The notes: generated from the sequence alone by a model not told the origin. A stretch of 64,000 nt of DNA from Ruminococcus sp. (GCA_015066785.1 SVNT01000002.1:62001-126000); one strand, 5' to 3'. Counted from the stretch's first letter, positions 8,297 through 17,540 are shown. Numbers and translations: made by a program.

Positions 8297-9723
8297 TATT
8301 TTTCTCCTTCCGACAAGAGCTTTCTGTATATGTCCTTTGCAACCTTGTATACATCTCCGCAACCGAGGGTTATTATGAGGTCGCCCTCCTCTGCGTTTTC
8401 GCAGAGATAGTCTGCGATTTCTTCGAAATTCCTGTCGTGGTATTCCTTTTCGCTCTCTCCCTGACGGAGATTGTCTATCCAGTATGCACCGTCGATTTTT
8501 TCGCCTAAATCACGGGCATAGATGTGGTACGTGTTCTTCTCACGGCTGCCCATTATCTCGGTGAGAACTACCTTGTCTGCGATGGAGAGCGCCGACGCAA
8601 ACTCCGCCAGAAGAATGGCTGTGCGTGAGAATGTGAACGGCTGGAACACCGCCCATACTCTTTTGTATCCCAGAGTTTTTGCCGCTTTTAATGTAACTTC
8701 AATCTCTGCGGGGTGGTGAGCGTAGTCGTCAACTATCGTGACGCCGCCGACTTCCCCGATTTTTTCAAAGCGTCTGCCTGCCCCCCTGAAATTGAAAAGG
8801 GCGGACTTTATCTTCTCGAACGGCACACCGAGGTACTGCGCCGCCGCTATTGCCGCCGTTGCGTTGAGGACATTGTGCATTCCCGCAACGTTGAGAGTCA
8901 CTCTGCCGAGAGGCTTTCCGTCGTGGTGAACATCAAACTCCGTCACCATTCCCGAAAGGGTTATGTTGTCGGCGTAAAAGTCATTCCCGCTGTCAAAGCC
9001 GAAGCGGATTATCTCCTTGCCCTCGATACCGTCTATTGCCTTCATGGAATTTTTATCGTCGCCGTTGACGATGATTGCCTTTTTCGTGTTCTGCGAAAAT
9101 TCACGGAACGACTTTATTATATTTTCAAGCGTACCGAAATAGTCGAGGTGGTCTGCGTCGATATTCAGTATCACCGAAATGTCGGGGTAGAGCTTTAAAA
9201 ATGTGTCCTTGAATTCGCAGGACTCACACACCATAATATCGGATTTTCCCGATATTCCACTGCCCTTTATCACGGGGAGCTTTCCGCCGATTACAGCGCT
9301 TATATCCACGCCGTTGTCAACGAAAATCTGCGTGAGCATTGAGGTCGCCGTGGTTTTTCCGTGTGTGCCCGAAACGCACACCGCATTATCGTACCACGAG
9401 GTAACAATGCCTAACAGCTCGCTTCTTTCAAGCACGGGGACGCCGCTGTTCTTTGCGGCGATAAGCTCGGGATTATCCTCCATAATAGCGGCGGTGTGGA
9501 CAATGAGGTCTGCGCCCTCTATATTCTCCGCCCTCTGCCCGAGAGGACAGACTTCTATCCCCATATCACGCACCGCCTGCAAGGTTTCGGTCTCGTTATT
9601 GTCCGAGCCTGTCAGACAGTACCCTTTGGAGTGGAGTATCTGCGCCAACGGGTACATTCCCGAACCGCCGATACCTATAAAATGTATGTGCTTTTTTCCT
9701 TCAAGAACATTAAGGTCAGTCAA
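8296..9723 (-). CDS. murC: MurC, UDP-N-acetylmuramate--L-alanine ligase
   Basis: A 475-residue Mur ligase acting in cytoplasmic peptidoglycan precursor synthesis, adding L-Ala to UDP-MurNAc. It has the N-terminal IGIGGSGM loop (16-23), the ATP-binding GTHGKTTAT (119-127) and DDYAHHP in the C-terminal part. The start is taken as TTG at 9723 because AAGAAGG lies 8 bases upstream and the length then fits the family; a longer reading frame upstream lacks a ribosome site. First gene of the murC-lexA-cellulase operon. Confidence 0.95.
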   Translation of the reverse strand: MTDLNVLEGKKHIHFIGIGGSGMYPLAQILHSKGYCLTGSDNNETETLQAVRDMGIEVCPLGQRAENIEGADLIVHTAAIMEDNPELIAAKNSGVPVLERSELLGIVTSWYDNAVCVSGTHGKTTATSMLTQIFVDNGVDISAVIGGKLPVIKGSGISGKSDIMVCESCEFKDTFLKLYPDISVILNIDADHLDYFGTLENIIKSFREFSQNTKKAIIVNGDDKNSMKAIDGIEGKEIIRFGFDSGNDFYADNITLSGMVTEFDVHHDGKPLGRVTLNVAGMHNVLNATAAIAAAQYLGVPFEKIKSALFNFRGAGRRFEKIGEVGGVTIVDDYAHHPAEIEVTLKAAKTLGYKRVWAVFQPFTFSRTAILLAEFASALSIADKVVLTEIMGSREKNTYHIYARDLGEKIDGAYWIDNLRQGESEKEYHDRNFEEIADYLCENAEEGDLIITLGCGDVYKVAKDIYRKLLSEGEK

Positions 9724-9807
9724 TCGAAATACCTTCTTTTCTTTTTTATGTATATTTTTCCTCAACGGTGCAATACTATTCACTGAGAAACCGCAGGAAA
9801 AAATAAT

Positions 9808-9836
9808 TTGCATTTTTACGGTTAATATGGTATAAT
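9808..9836 (+). promoter_or_regulatory. Distal promoter of spoVG
   Basis: TTGCAT and TATAAT with a 17-bp spacer. It would give a leader of about 230 nt that contains a 95-bp tandem duplication. Confidence 0.7.
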
Positions 9837-9873
9837 TTGCAAAACAGCAAAGATACTGCAGATACGACAACGC

Positions 9874-10060
9874 CCGCTCTGAGCAATTCGTATCGTACAA
9901 ATCAGGCAAGAGAAAGTTCACCGCACGGTAACTTTACTTACTTCTGTATCGCACTTACATTAAAGCGAGCCGCTTTGGGCAATCGTATCGTACGGATTAT
10001 AATAGAGCGAATTTACCGCTCGGTAACTTTACTTACTTCTGTATCGCACTTACATTAAGG
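9874..10060 (+). repeat. Two tandem copies of a ~95-bp unit in the spoVG leader
   Basis: Unit 1 (9874-9969) and unit 2 (9970-10060) share CCGCTYTGRGCAA, CGTATCGTAC and a 39-base near-identical end (9926-9965 and 10021-10060) with GTATCGCACTTACATTAA. Both units resemble the outermost module of the large dispersed repeats (GCAAGCGTATCGTACAAG followed by CGCTCGGTGACGGTACAA). Unit 2 holds a second promoter; unit 1 does not, because its corresponding bases differ. Confidence 0.85.
9975..10003 (+). promoter_or_regulatory. Proximal promoter of spoVG, inside repeat unit 2
   Basis: TATAAT at 9998-10003 with TTGGGC 17 bp upstream, about 70 bp before the spoVG start. Confidence 0.55.
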
Positions 10061-10071
10061 AGGAAAATTTT

Positions 10072-10362
10072 ATGCAGATAACAGACATCAAAATAAGAAA
10101 GATTATCACCGAGGGGCGTCTGCGTGCGATAATATCAATCACCATAGACAATATGCTTGCAATCCACGATATAAAGGTCGTGCAGGGTGATGAGAGGCTG
10201 TTCGTCGCAATGCCCAGCCGCAAGGACGAGAACGGAATTTTCAGGGATGTCGTACATCCGATTTCGCTTGAGGCGAGAGCCGCTGTCGAGGGGGAAATCC
10301 TCGAGGCGTACAAAAACCATCTCTACAACCTTGAAATAGAAAACGGGGAAGCTGCTGTTTAG
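10072..10362 (+). CDS. spoVG: SpoVG, RNA/DNA-binding regulator
   Basis: A 96-residue protein starting MQITDIKIRKI with the SpoVG core VAMPSRKDENG and RDVVHPIS. SpoVG proteins are small site-specific nucleic-acid-binding regulators affecting septum formation, sporulation and surface traits. The start is an ATG with AAGGAGGAAAA. The gene is monocistronic, with two promoters and a duplicated leader upstream. It converges with the Nudix gene 25 bp away. Confidence 0.96.
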   Translation: MQITDIKIRKIITEGRLRAIISITIDNMLAIHDIKVVQGDERLFVAMPSRKDENGIFRDVVHPISLEARAAVEGEILEAYKNHLYNLEIENGEAAV

Positions 10363-10387
10363 GATTTCCCCGAAAAACAATACGGAT

Positions 10388-10939
10388 TTACTCCGCATAC
10401 ACGGCGTCAAGCCCCAGCATTTTTGCCTTCATCAGCGCAATCTGGGTCTTGGCGTCTTTTATTTCGCCCGAAAGCACCATCTGTACCGCCTCGTCAAAGG
10501 GGATTTTCAGCACCTCGAGGAATTCGTCGGGGTCTAATTTCTGCTCCGAAAAATGAAGACCCTTCGCAAGATACATATGTATTTTCTCCGACAGATATGC
10601 CGTTGTCGGATATGCCACGCCGAGATATACAAACTCGTCGCAGTCAGCGCCCGTTTCTTCCTTCAGCTCACGCAGACCGCATTCCCTGTGGTCTTCGCCC
10701 TTTTCGAGCTTTCCTGCGGGGATTTCGAGAACAAGCTCCTTTATCCCGTAGCGGAACTGGCGCACGAAGATGACGTCGCCCTCGTCGGTCAGCGGAATTA
10801 CGCACACCCCACCGTTATGCTCTATCCTGTCACGGAGGGCAGTGTTCCCGTTGGGGAGCTCTACCGTGTCTTTATATAGTGTGAAAATCTTTCCCTCGTA
10901 CACCGTTTCGGAAGAGAGTGTTTTTTCTGTGAGGTTCAT
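10388..10939 (-). CDS. Nudix hydrolase, probable ADP-ribose pyrophosphatase
   Basis: A 183-residue protein with a full Nudix box at about 76-98 (G-x5-E-x7-REL-x-EETGA) and the GGVCVIPL / VRQFRYGIKELVLEIPAG segment typical of ADP-ribose pyrophosphatases (NudF type). It would hydrolyse ADP-ribose or related nucleotide sugars in the cytoplasm. I use the internal ATG at 10939, after AGGCGGG, rather than an upstream start lacking a ribosome site. Repeat copy A begins about 60 bp upstream. Confidence 0.9.
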   Translation of the reverse strand: MNLTEKTLSSETVYEGKIFTLYKDTVELPNGNTALRDRIEHNGGVCVIPLTDEGDVIFVRQFRYGIKELVLEIPAGKLEKGEDHRECGLRELKEETGADCDEFVYLGVAYPTTAYLSEKIHMYLAKGLHFSEQKLDPDEFLEVLKIPFDEAVQMVLSGEIKDAKTQIALMKAKMLGLDAVYAE

Positions 10940-10999
10940 AGTCGTCCCGCCTTTCGTTTTCAACAATTATACCACACCCTACGGCAAAAAGCAAACATT

Positions 11000-11812
11000 T
11001 GTTTCGGCGGCGGCGAGCCCCTGCGGGCAAGCGTATCGTACAAGTCAAATAGAGTGAGTTTTTTCGCTCGGTGACGATACAAATATGTGTCGGGAGAATG
11101 GTTCGGCGGCGAGCCGCCGCAGGCAAACGCACCGTTGCGGTGAGCCACCGCAGAGGATATACTTTCTGCTTGTGCAGAAAGTATCAAAGACACACTCCTG
11201 CGGAGAGCTTACGATTTTTTGTGATACCGTTCGCATACGCTCACTCTGACAAAAAATCGTTGTATACTTTTCCGCAAGAGGCAGTAAAAAAATATTTTAT
11301 CGGGAGTTATCTCTCTTATGCGGTTAAATCAGTCGCATCGGTTTTTCTTGCTAGTCGGCAAGAAAAATTAGTGCGGGCTGAGAACACTCCGTGCGGGCGC
11401 ATTGGCAGGGCTAGCTAAGGGTGCGGGACAATTCTTCTCCCGCACGGATATAGCGACAACATTTTCAACCGCCGCAACGTCGGCGGGGAAAATGTAGCCC
11501 TCTGCAAGAGTGTGCCTTTGCCTACTTTCCGCACACACGGAAAGTAGGTCGCGGGAGCAATACGCAGTATTGCGCGAGCGAAAAGCGCTCCGCAGAGCGC
11601 AATCCCCTTTGACAAAACTCACCGTGCTTTTTCTCACTTTTTTGCGAAACAAAAAGTAGGTCGCGGGAGGGGCAACGCCCCGCGAGCGAAAGCGGCGAGG
11701 CACCGCCGCCGAGCCATATTCCAAACATAAAAGGGTACTGAAATTTCTCCAGTACCCTTTTAATTATAGCTTATAACTTGTATCGTCACCGAGCAGATAA
11801 AGTCCTCTTACT
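11000..11812 (+). repeat. Large modular palindromic repeat, copy A
   Basis: The conserved core is 11211-11496, in the orientation opposite to copies C, D, F, G, H and I. The left flank has the outer CGTATCGTACAAG module and the ATACTTTCTGC / GCAGAAAGTAT hairpin. The right flank has the CCTACTTTCCG / CGGAAAGTAGG hairpin, an extra GC-rich segment and a second hairpin arm. A terminator-like hairpin (11729-11761) and the outer module follow, and the outer module continues into the last codons of the 433-aa membrane protein gene. Short open frames inside are not credible genes. Confidence 0.9.
11729..11761 (-). terminator. Terminator-like hairpin of repeat copy A
   Basis: 12-bp arms AAAAGGGTACTG / CAGTACCCTTTT with A and T runs. 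It lies about 50 bp beyond the stop of the GH3-membrane protein operon. Confidence 0.8.
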
Positions 11813-13114
11813 TTATCGGAAACTGAACGAATTGCCAGCGGGGGTTCCCTGCTTTCTTGCGATGCATTCGTCTATGTCGATGGTGTAATCCTTGTAATCA
11901 CGACCGCTGAAATATACATTCACGACATCACCGATGGCAAGGTCGTCGGGGTTTTCGAGAAGTACGGGGTGATTTGTCACATCGAGGCGCTGACCCGTCG
12001 GCGACATACACGACAGACTTATCTCGCAGTATCTCTTGCCGTTTATCACCTGATTGCGTACAACGAAGTTGTCTATCCTTGTGGGGATAACCAGCGAATT
12101 TTCCGATTTTATGTTCTTCTTCGGCTTGGACTTTGCCGTTGACACAGAAACGAATATTCCAGCACCTGCGAATATCGCACCGAAGAGAATGGGAGCTCCT
12201 CCGTTTATAAGACCGTCTGCGATTTCTCCGCCACCGTTGACAGCGTCGAAGATTTCGCTCACACCTACCGACGCTATGAAAAGTCCGATGACAACGAAAA
12301 TCATCGCAAAGCCCACTCCCGACTTGTGATAATTCTCACCGAGCGAATACCCTGCGGAGTATTTCTTTTCCGCATACTGCGGGAGCCTCATCTGAAAGTG
12401 TGCGACTTCATCTTCGGCAGGCTTTGTGAACATATCGATGTAGAATTTATTCTCGTTGTTGGGGTTGATGTAAACCGTGCAGTATTTTCCCCTGTATGTT
12501 GTAACCTCGTGGAATTTTCCCTTCTGCTCAAGCACGATTTCCCTGCCGCTTTCGTCATAGCTGACAATACGGTATATGCAGGGCAGACGCTTGTTGCTGC
12601 GCACGCTGGAGGTAACTATGATGTCGTCGATGATACCGCAGCGTTCTTCCCCTGAAAGTATGGGGGCGCACTTTATTGCCATTGCTATTGTGCTGATGAT
12701 TATCGACAGCATCATGACCGACAGAATAATTATCGGCAGGAAAGTAAGAATCTGCGTTGTTATCGGGTTGTCGGGGTGCCTGATTTCTATGTACGGGTAG
12801 TCACCCTCGACAGCAGGCTCGCTGTAATCCGTGATGAGAATTTCCGCCGTGTCGCCGACCTGATATCTTTCTGTCGGGCAGTTCGGGATGAGCATATTCT
12901 CGAATTTAAAGCCGTTGTATTCAAACTCGCATATGGTGTTGTACTCGTCCGTCTGCGTGATTGTACACTGCACCTTCACCGAATTTTCGTTGAGGCTATT
13001 GTTCCTCTCCGTGATTTCTTTCCCCTGCTTGTAGAATGTGACCGTAAATAAGGAGAGGATAACGATTGCAATAATCATCGGGATAATTCTTCCGAAATAC
13101 TTTGTACTTCTCAT
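11813..13114 (-). CDS. Multi-pass membrane protein, DUF3592-like, with a repeat-encoded tail
   Basis: A 433-residue membrane protein of unknown function. Hydrophobic segments lie near 8-28, 125-155, 275-298 and 305-328, separated by beta-rich soluble parts such as QCTITQTDEYNTICEFEYNG. This architecture is seen in DUF3592-type proteins; the assignment is tentative. The last residues (about RKQGTPAGNSFSFR) are encoded by the outer module of repeat copy A, so the original stop may have been replaced. It follows the GH3 gene by 25 bp and is probably co-transcribed with it. Confidence 0.65.
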   Translation of the reverse strand: MRSTKYFGRIIPMIIAIVILSLFTVTFYKQGKEITERNNSLNENSVKVQCTITQTDEYNTICEFEYNGFKFENMLIPNCPTERYQVGDTAEILITDYSEPAVEGDYPYIEIRHPDNPITTQILTFLPIIILSVMMLSIIISTIAMAIKCAPILSGEERCGIIDDIIVTSSVRSNKRLPCIYRIVSYDESGREIVLEQKGKFHEVTTYRGKYCTVYINPNNENKFYIDMFTKPAEDEVAHFQMRLPQYAEKKYSAGYSLGENYHKSGVGFAMIFVVIGLFIASVGVSEIFDAVNGGGEIADGLINGGAPILFGAIFAGAGIFVSVSTAKSKPKKNIKSENSLVIPTRIDNFVVRNQVINGKRYCEISLSCMSPTGQRLDVTNHPVLLENPDDLAIGDVVNVYFSGRDYKDYTIDIDECIARKQGTPAGNSFSFR

Positions 13115-13139
13115 TTTTGAAAAATCTCCTTTCGTGAAA

Positions 13140-14975
13140 TCAGTAGGTAAGACCGTAGCCCTGTCCGTATCGGTTTCTGTCCGTTCCGATGTCGTTTATC
13201 GAGCTGTACCACGGCGCAGGGAGAGTTCCCCCGAACTCCGCCCCTCCGCAGAGGACATCAGCCACTCCCTGTCCTTCGGAGCCCGGGAGGTAGCACATAA
13301 CTATACTGTCCCAGTCGTCGTCATATTCGTCTATGAGAACATTCCGCCCTGCAACAATGCAGGCAACGGTAGGTTTTCCGATTTTCTTCGCCTCGTCGAT
13401 AGCCTCGGCGTTGCCTTTAAGCCCCATCTCTCCGCAAAGAGAGAGGTCGGGAGTGTCGCCGCACCACTCGGCATATGACTTCTCGCCGACGAAAAGAAGT
13501 ACCATATCCGCCTCGTCGGGATTGTCCGTGATTGTTATTCCGTAGTCGTCCGCTTTCTCCCTGAAGCCGTCAAGGATTGTCGTCACCCCGGGCATATAGG
13601 AAGATGGACTGCCGTTCCAGTCGAGAGTCCAGCCGCCGCACTGTGCAGGGCCGTTATCTGCCGCAGGGCCTGTGATGTATACGGTAGTTCCGCTTTTTAT
13701 CGGGAGGATACCGCCGTTGTTTTCAAGAAGAACCATACTCTCCTCGACGAGCTGTTCCGCTATTGCACGGTACTCGTCGGAGCCTGTCTTTTCCTGCACC
13801 GTCGTAAGATTTTCGCACAACGGGTCATCGAAAACGCCTGCGTTCTTCTTCACTCTGATTATTCGTGTTACTGCGTCGTTGACACGCTCTTCGGGAATAT
13901 CTCCGCACTCAACCGCTGTGATGATGTGCTGTCTTGCGGTTTCGTATTCGGATACTTCCATAAGCATATCTATGCCCGAATTTACCGCCACAACAACCTG
14001 CTCGTAATAGGTTGAGGGCGAGATATTCTGCACGGAATTCCAGTCGCTGACGATAAAGCCTTCAAAGCCCATATCGTCCTTGAGAATGGACATATATTTT
14101 TCGTTCTCGTGCATTTTTATGCCGTTGAGCGACGAATGACTTATCATCACCGTCTGAACGCCTGCGTCGACCTGCGCCTTGTAGATTTCAAGGAGCGGTG
14201 CTATTTCCTCCTCGGTGAGAGAGGCATCTCCTCGGTCTATCAGCCTGTCAGCGTCGGAGTCTTCGCCCGTGCCGTAAACAACATTTCCGTCAGCAAGGAA
14301 GTGCTTTGCGCAGGCAATTACTCCCCCTTCTATAAGACCCTCGGTATACGCTGTGCCGAGAGTTTTTATCCTGTCCGTGTCCGAGCCGTAGCTTTCATAG
14401 GTTCTTCCCCAGCGTGGGTCGTCGGATTGTGCAAGGCAGGGCGAAAAATTCCACAGCATATGGCAGAGCCTTGCCTCGTCTGCCGTTGCAAGCCCCATTT
14501 TATACGCAAGGTCGGGATTATTCGCCGCCCCGACGTTTATGTTGTGCGGGAAAATAACCGCTCCCGAACAATAGTTCACCCCGTGGACATCGTCCTGCCC
14601 GTAGATGTAGGGTATTCCAGCCTCGGAATTGAGAGCCGCCTGCTGAAATCCGTCGACGATTTCCTGCCACTCGGTATACGACACGGAATCGTACTTTGAA
14701 AGTATACTGCCGTAACAGTTTTCCTCCATCTGCTGTTCCGTCACGCAGTAAACCGCAGGCTGAACCATCTGCGCCGCCTTCTGCTCAAGCGTGAGAGAGG
14801 CTGTGATTTCCTCGGGCGACATATCCCTGTACTTTATATATTTTCTTGTTTCTTCAGTCATAACGCCGCCTTCTTCTTTCAACGGTGCTGTTGTTTCTTC
14901 TGTGATTACGGTGCTTCCCCCTGCGCAGCCGCAAAGAAAAAGCAGTGCCGTAACAAACGGCAGTATTTTTTTCAT
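13140..14975 (-). CDS. GH3-family lipoprotein, probable beta-glucosidase
   Basis: A 611-residue lipoprotein: signal peptide with lipobox LCGC (Cys17), a short acidic linker, then a GH3 barrel with CAKHF (222-226) and the nucleophile Asp311 in IVSDWN, followed by the alpha/beta sandwich domain. It would release glucose or a related sugar from oligosaccharides at the cell surface, which fits with the cellulase at 6.5 kb. The start is the ATG after GGAGGGG. A promoter lies 32 bp upstream. Exact substrate cannot be read from the sequence. Confidence 0.9.
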   Translation of the reverse strand: MKKILPFVTALLFLCGCAGGSTVITEETTAPLKEEGGVMTEETRKYIKYRDMSPEEITASLTLEQKAAQMVQPAVYCVTEQQMEENCYGSILSKYDSVSYTEWQEIVDGFQQAALNSEAGIPYIYGQDDVHGVNYCSGAVIFPHNINVGAANNPDLAYKMGLATADEARLCHMLWNFSPCLAQSDDPRWGRTYESYGSDTDRIKTLGTAYTEGLIEGGVIACAKHFLADGNVVYGTGEDSDADRLIDRGDASLTEEEIAPLLEIYKAQVDAGVQTVMISHSSLNGIKMHENEKYMSILKDDMGFEGFIVSDWNSVQNISPSTYYEQVVVAVNSGIDMLMEVSEYETARQHIITAVECGDIPEERVNDAVTRIIRVKKNAGVFDDPLCENLTTVQEKTGSDEYRAIAEQLVEESMVLLENNGGILPIKSGTTVYITGPAADNGPAQCGGWTLDWNGSPSSYMPGVTTILDGFREKADDYGITITDNPDEADMVLLFVGEKSYAEWCGDTPDLSLCGEMGLKGNAEAIDEAKKIGKPTVACIVAGRNVLIDEYDDDWDSIVMCYLPGSEGQGVADVLCGGAEFGGTLPAPWYSSINDIGTDRNRYGQGYGLTY

Positions 14976-15006
14976 AAGCCCCTCCACTTTTAATCTGTAT
15001 ACTGAA

Positions 15007-15035
15007 ATTATAAAGCATAACCGTTTTTTTGTAAA
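15007..15035 (-). promoter_or_regulatory. Promoter of the GH3 gene
   Basis: TTTACA and TATAAT on the minus strand, 17-bp spacer. The -35 box overlaps the T-run of the serA terminator. Confidence 0.7.
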
Positions 15036-15040
15036 GAAAA

Positions 15041-15069
15041 ATCCGCAGGTGAAAAACACACCTGCGGAT
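15041..15069 (-). terminator. Terminator of the serC-serA operon
   Basis: 11-bp arms ATCCGCAGGTG / CACCTGCGGAT with TTTTCTTT following on the minus strand. Confidence 0.9.
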
Positions 15070-15100
15070 AAAATCATTTTACAGTCGGGAGAATTAAGGT

Positions 15101-16258
15101 TTACTTGATGACTCTTACTCTGATAATTCCGTCGATAGCTGCGAGCTTTGCAACGAGGTCGTCAGAAACGTCAGCAGCGTCAATCATTGTGTAAGCGTAG
15201 TCCTTCTTTGACTTGTTGAGCATATTGTCGATGTTCACGCCTGCGTCACCGAATACGCTTGTGAGTGATGAAATGATTGCGGGAATGTTCTTGTGCATTA
15301 CGCATACCTTTGTTCCTGCAGCGTTCATTTCAGCGTCGGGGTAGTTTACGGAGTTCTTGATGTTTCCGTTTTCGATGTAGTCGATAAGCTCCTCAGCTGC
15401 CATAACAGCACAGTTGTCTTCGGATTCTTCTGTTGACGCTCCGAGATGGGGGATTGCGATAACGCCCGCCATATTTGCTGTCTTTGCGTTGGGGAAGTCT
15501 GTTACATACTTTCTTACCTTGCCTGTGCTGAGAGCCTGAGCCATATCATCGTCATTGATGAGAGCGTCTCTTGCAAAGTTGAGGATGATAACGCCGTCGT
15601 TCATTGAAGCGATAGCGTCTGCATTGATCATGCCCTTTGTGTCGTTGTTGCAGGGAACGTGTACTGAAATGATGTCGCTGTTAGCGTAGATTTCAGCAGT
15701 TGTCTTTGCATATCTTACAGCGGGGTCAAGGTTGAGAGCGCCGTTTACAGAAAGGAACGGGTCGTAACCGATAACCTTCATACCGAGCTTTACAGCAGCG
15801 TTAGCGATGAGCGCACCGATAGCTCCGAGTCCGATAACACCGAGTGTCTTGCCCTTGATTTCAGTTCCTGCGAACTTTGACTTTTCCTTTTCTACTGTCT
15901 TTGCGATGTCGGGGTCAGCCTTGTCTGTCTGTACCCAGTTGATACCGCCGACAATATCACGTGAAGCGAGGAGCATACCTGCGATTGCAAGCTCCTTAAC
16001 AGCGTTAGCGTTAGCGCCGGGTGTGTTGAATACACAGATACCCATATCAGCGCACTTTTCAACGGGAATGTTGTTTACGCCTGCGCCTGCTCTTGCAATA
16101 GCGAGGAGTTCCTTGTTGAATTCCATTTCGTGCATTGACGCACTTCTTACCATGATTGCCTCTGCGTTGTCGCAGTTGTCAGTAACGTTGTACTTAGCGG
16201 CGTCGAACTTGTCTGTTCCGATTTTTGCGATTTTGTTGAGTGTCTTGATATTATACAT
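15101..16258 (-). CDS. serA: SerA, D-3-phosphoglycerate dehydrogenase with ACT domain
   Basis: A 385-residue 2-hydroxyacid dehydrogenase: NAD-binding GLGAIG (143-148), catalytic Arg230 (NFARDAL) and His271 (IPHLGAST), and a C-terminal ACT domain (about 316-385) that may sense serine. It catalyses the first step of serine synthesis. The segment that usually holds the catalytic Glu (a DVFxxEP-type loop) reads YVTDFPNAKTANM here, with no Glu; this compact form may be a sub-family trait. It lies 35 bp after serC in one operon. Confidence 0.92.
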   Translation of the reverse strand: MYNIKTLNKIAKIGTDKFDAAKYNVTDNCDNAEAIMVRSASMHEMEFNKELLAIARAGAGVNNIPVEKCADMGICVFNTPGANANAVKELAIAGMLLASRDIVGGINWVQTDKADPDIAKTVEKEKSKFAGTEIKGKTLGVIGLGAIGALIANAAVKLGMKVIGYDPFLSVNGALNLDPAVRYAKTTAEIYANSDIISVHVPCNNDTKGMINADAIASMNDGVIILNFARDALINDDDMAQALSTGKVRKYVTDFPNAKTANMAGVIAIPHLGASTEESEDNCAVMAAEELIDYIENGNIKNSVNYPDAEMNAAGTKVCVMHKNIPAIISSLTSVFGDAGVNIDNMLNKSKKDYAYTMIDAADVSDDLVAKLAAIDGIIRVRVIK

Positions 16259-16293
16259 TTCAGTTTTCCACCTTTCAGAAAATCAAATGGAAG

Positions 16294-17376
16294 TTATGCG
16301 TTTTCAGCTTCAAATTTCTTCATGAATTCAACGAGTGCTTCTACGCCTGCGATAGGCATAGCGTTGTAGATGGAAGCTCTCATACCGCCTACCGAACGGT
16401 GACCCTTGAGGTTTTCAAAGCCTGCAGCCTTTGCTTCCTTTACGAACTTGGCGTCGAGTTCTTCGTTGCCTGTAACGAAAGGAACATTCATAAGTGAACG
16501 GTCTTTCTTTTCAACTGTTCCCTTGAAGAGCTTTGAGCTGTCAAGGAAATCATAGAGGATAGCAGCCTTCTTTTCGTTGTGAGCCTTCATAGCCTCAAGA
16601 CCGCCCATCTTCTTTATCCACTTGAATACCTTGCCACAGATGTAAATTCCGTAGCAGGGAGGTGTGTTGTAGAGTGAGTCGTTGTCAGCCTGTGTCTTCC
16701 ACTTGAGCATTGTGGGTGTTCCTGCGAGAACATCATCTCTGATGAGGTCTTCACGGATGATTGCGATAACAACACCTGCAGGGCCTACGTTCTTCTGTAC
16801 ACCGCCGTAGATAACGCCGTACTTTGTAACGTCAACAGGCTCTGAAAGGAAGCATGATGAAACGTCTGCTACGAGGTCCTTGCCCTTTGTATTGGGAAGC
16901 TCCCAGAACTTTGTGCCGTAAATTGTATTGTTTTCGCAGATGTAAACGTAGTCTGCATCAGCGGGAATGTCAAGGTCTGAGCAATCGGGGATATATGAGA
17001 AGGTCTTGTCTGCAGAGGATGCAACAGCAACAGCTTCACCGTACATCTGAGCTTCCTGGTAAGCCTTCTTTGCCCACTGACCTGTTACGATGTAAGCAGC
17101 CTTCTTGTTCTTCATAAGGTTCATGGGAACTGCAGCGAACTGCTGTGAAGCACCGCCCTGAAGGAAAAGTACCTTGTAGTTGTCGGGGATGTTCATAAGC
17201 TCTCTGAGGTCAGCCTCAGCTTCCTTGATGATTGTATCGTATGCTTTTGAACGATGGGACATTTCCATTACGGACATTCCTGTTCCCTTGTAATCAAGCA
17301 TTTCTTCTGCTGCTTCTCTGAGTACTTCCTCGGGAAGAACAGCGGGGCCTGCGCTGAAATTGTAAACTCTTGCCAT
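16294..17376 (-). CDS. serC: SerC, phosphoserine aminotransferase
   Basis: A 360-residue PLP enzyme starting MARVYNFSAGPAVLPEEVL, the classic SerC opening. The PLP lysine is K195 in GGVQKNVGPAG. It converts 3-phosphohydroxypyruvate to phosphoserine, the step after SerA. First gene of serC-serA, with a near-consensus promoter upstream. Codon use is strongly biased, suggesting high expression. Confidence 0.97.
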   Translation of the reverse strand: MARVYNFSAGPAVLPEEVLREAAEEMLDYKGTGMSVMEMSHRSKAYDTIIKEAEADLRELMNIPDNYKVLFLQGGASQQFAAVPMNLMKNKKAAYIVTGQWAKKAYQEAQMYGEAVAVASSADKTFSYIPDCSDLDIPADADYVYICENNTIYGTKFWELPNTKGKDLVADVSSCFLSEPVDVTKYGVIYGGVQKNVGPAGVVIAIIREDLIRDDVLAGTPTMLKWKTQADNDSLYNTPPCYGIYICGKVFKWIKKMGGLEAMKAHNEKKAAILYDFLDSSKLFKGTVEKKDRSLMNVPFVTGNEELDAKFVKEAKAAGFENLKGHRSVGGMRASIYNAMPIAGVEALVEFMKKFEAENA

Positions 17377-17420
17377 TTTAAAAAACCTCCATAAGTTTAT
17401 TTTGAAAAATATACAATAAT

Positions 17421-17449
17421 ATTATATTCTTATGTGCCGTCAAAGTCAA
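17421..17449 (-). promoter_or_regulatory. Promoter of serC-serA
   Basis: TTGACT and TATAAT on the minus strand with 17 bp between, about 45 bp before serC. Confidence 0.85.
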
Positions 17450-17540
17450 TAGAATTTTATCGTATCGGGAAGAAAATAGTTAAAAAATTATCAATTAAGA
17501 CATATTTTGATTTATTTTTTAAATTTATTTTCAAAAAGTA

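Noticed and set aside
11368-11728. Open reading frames inside the repeats, such as those containing SLAGRCPSRDLL or FPADVAAVENVV
   Set aside because: They recur only because the repeat sequence recurs, occur in several frames and both strands, lack ribosome sites and run through palindromes. The conservation is explained by the hairpins.
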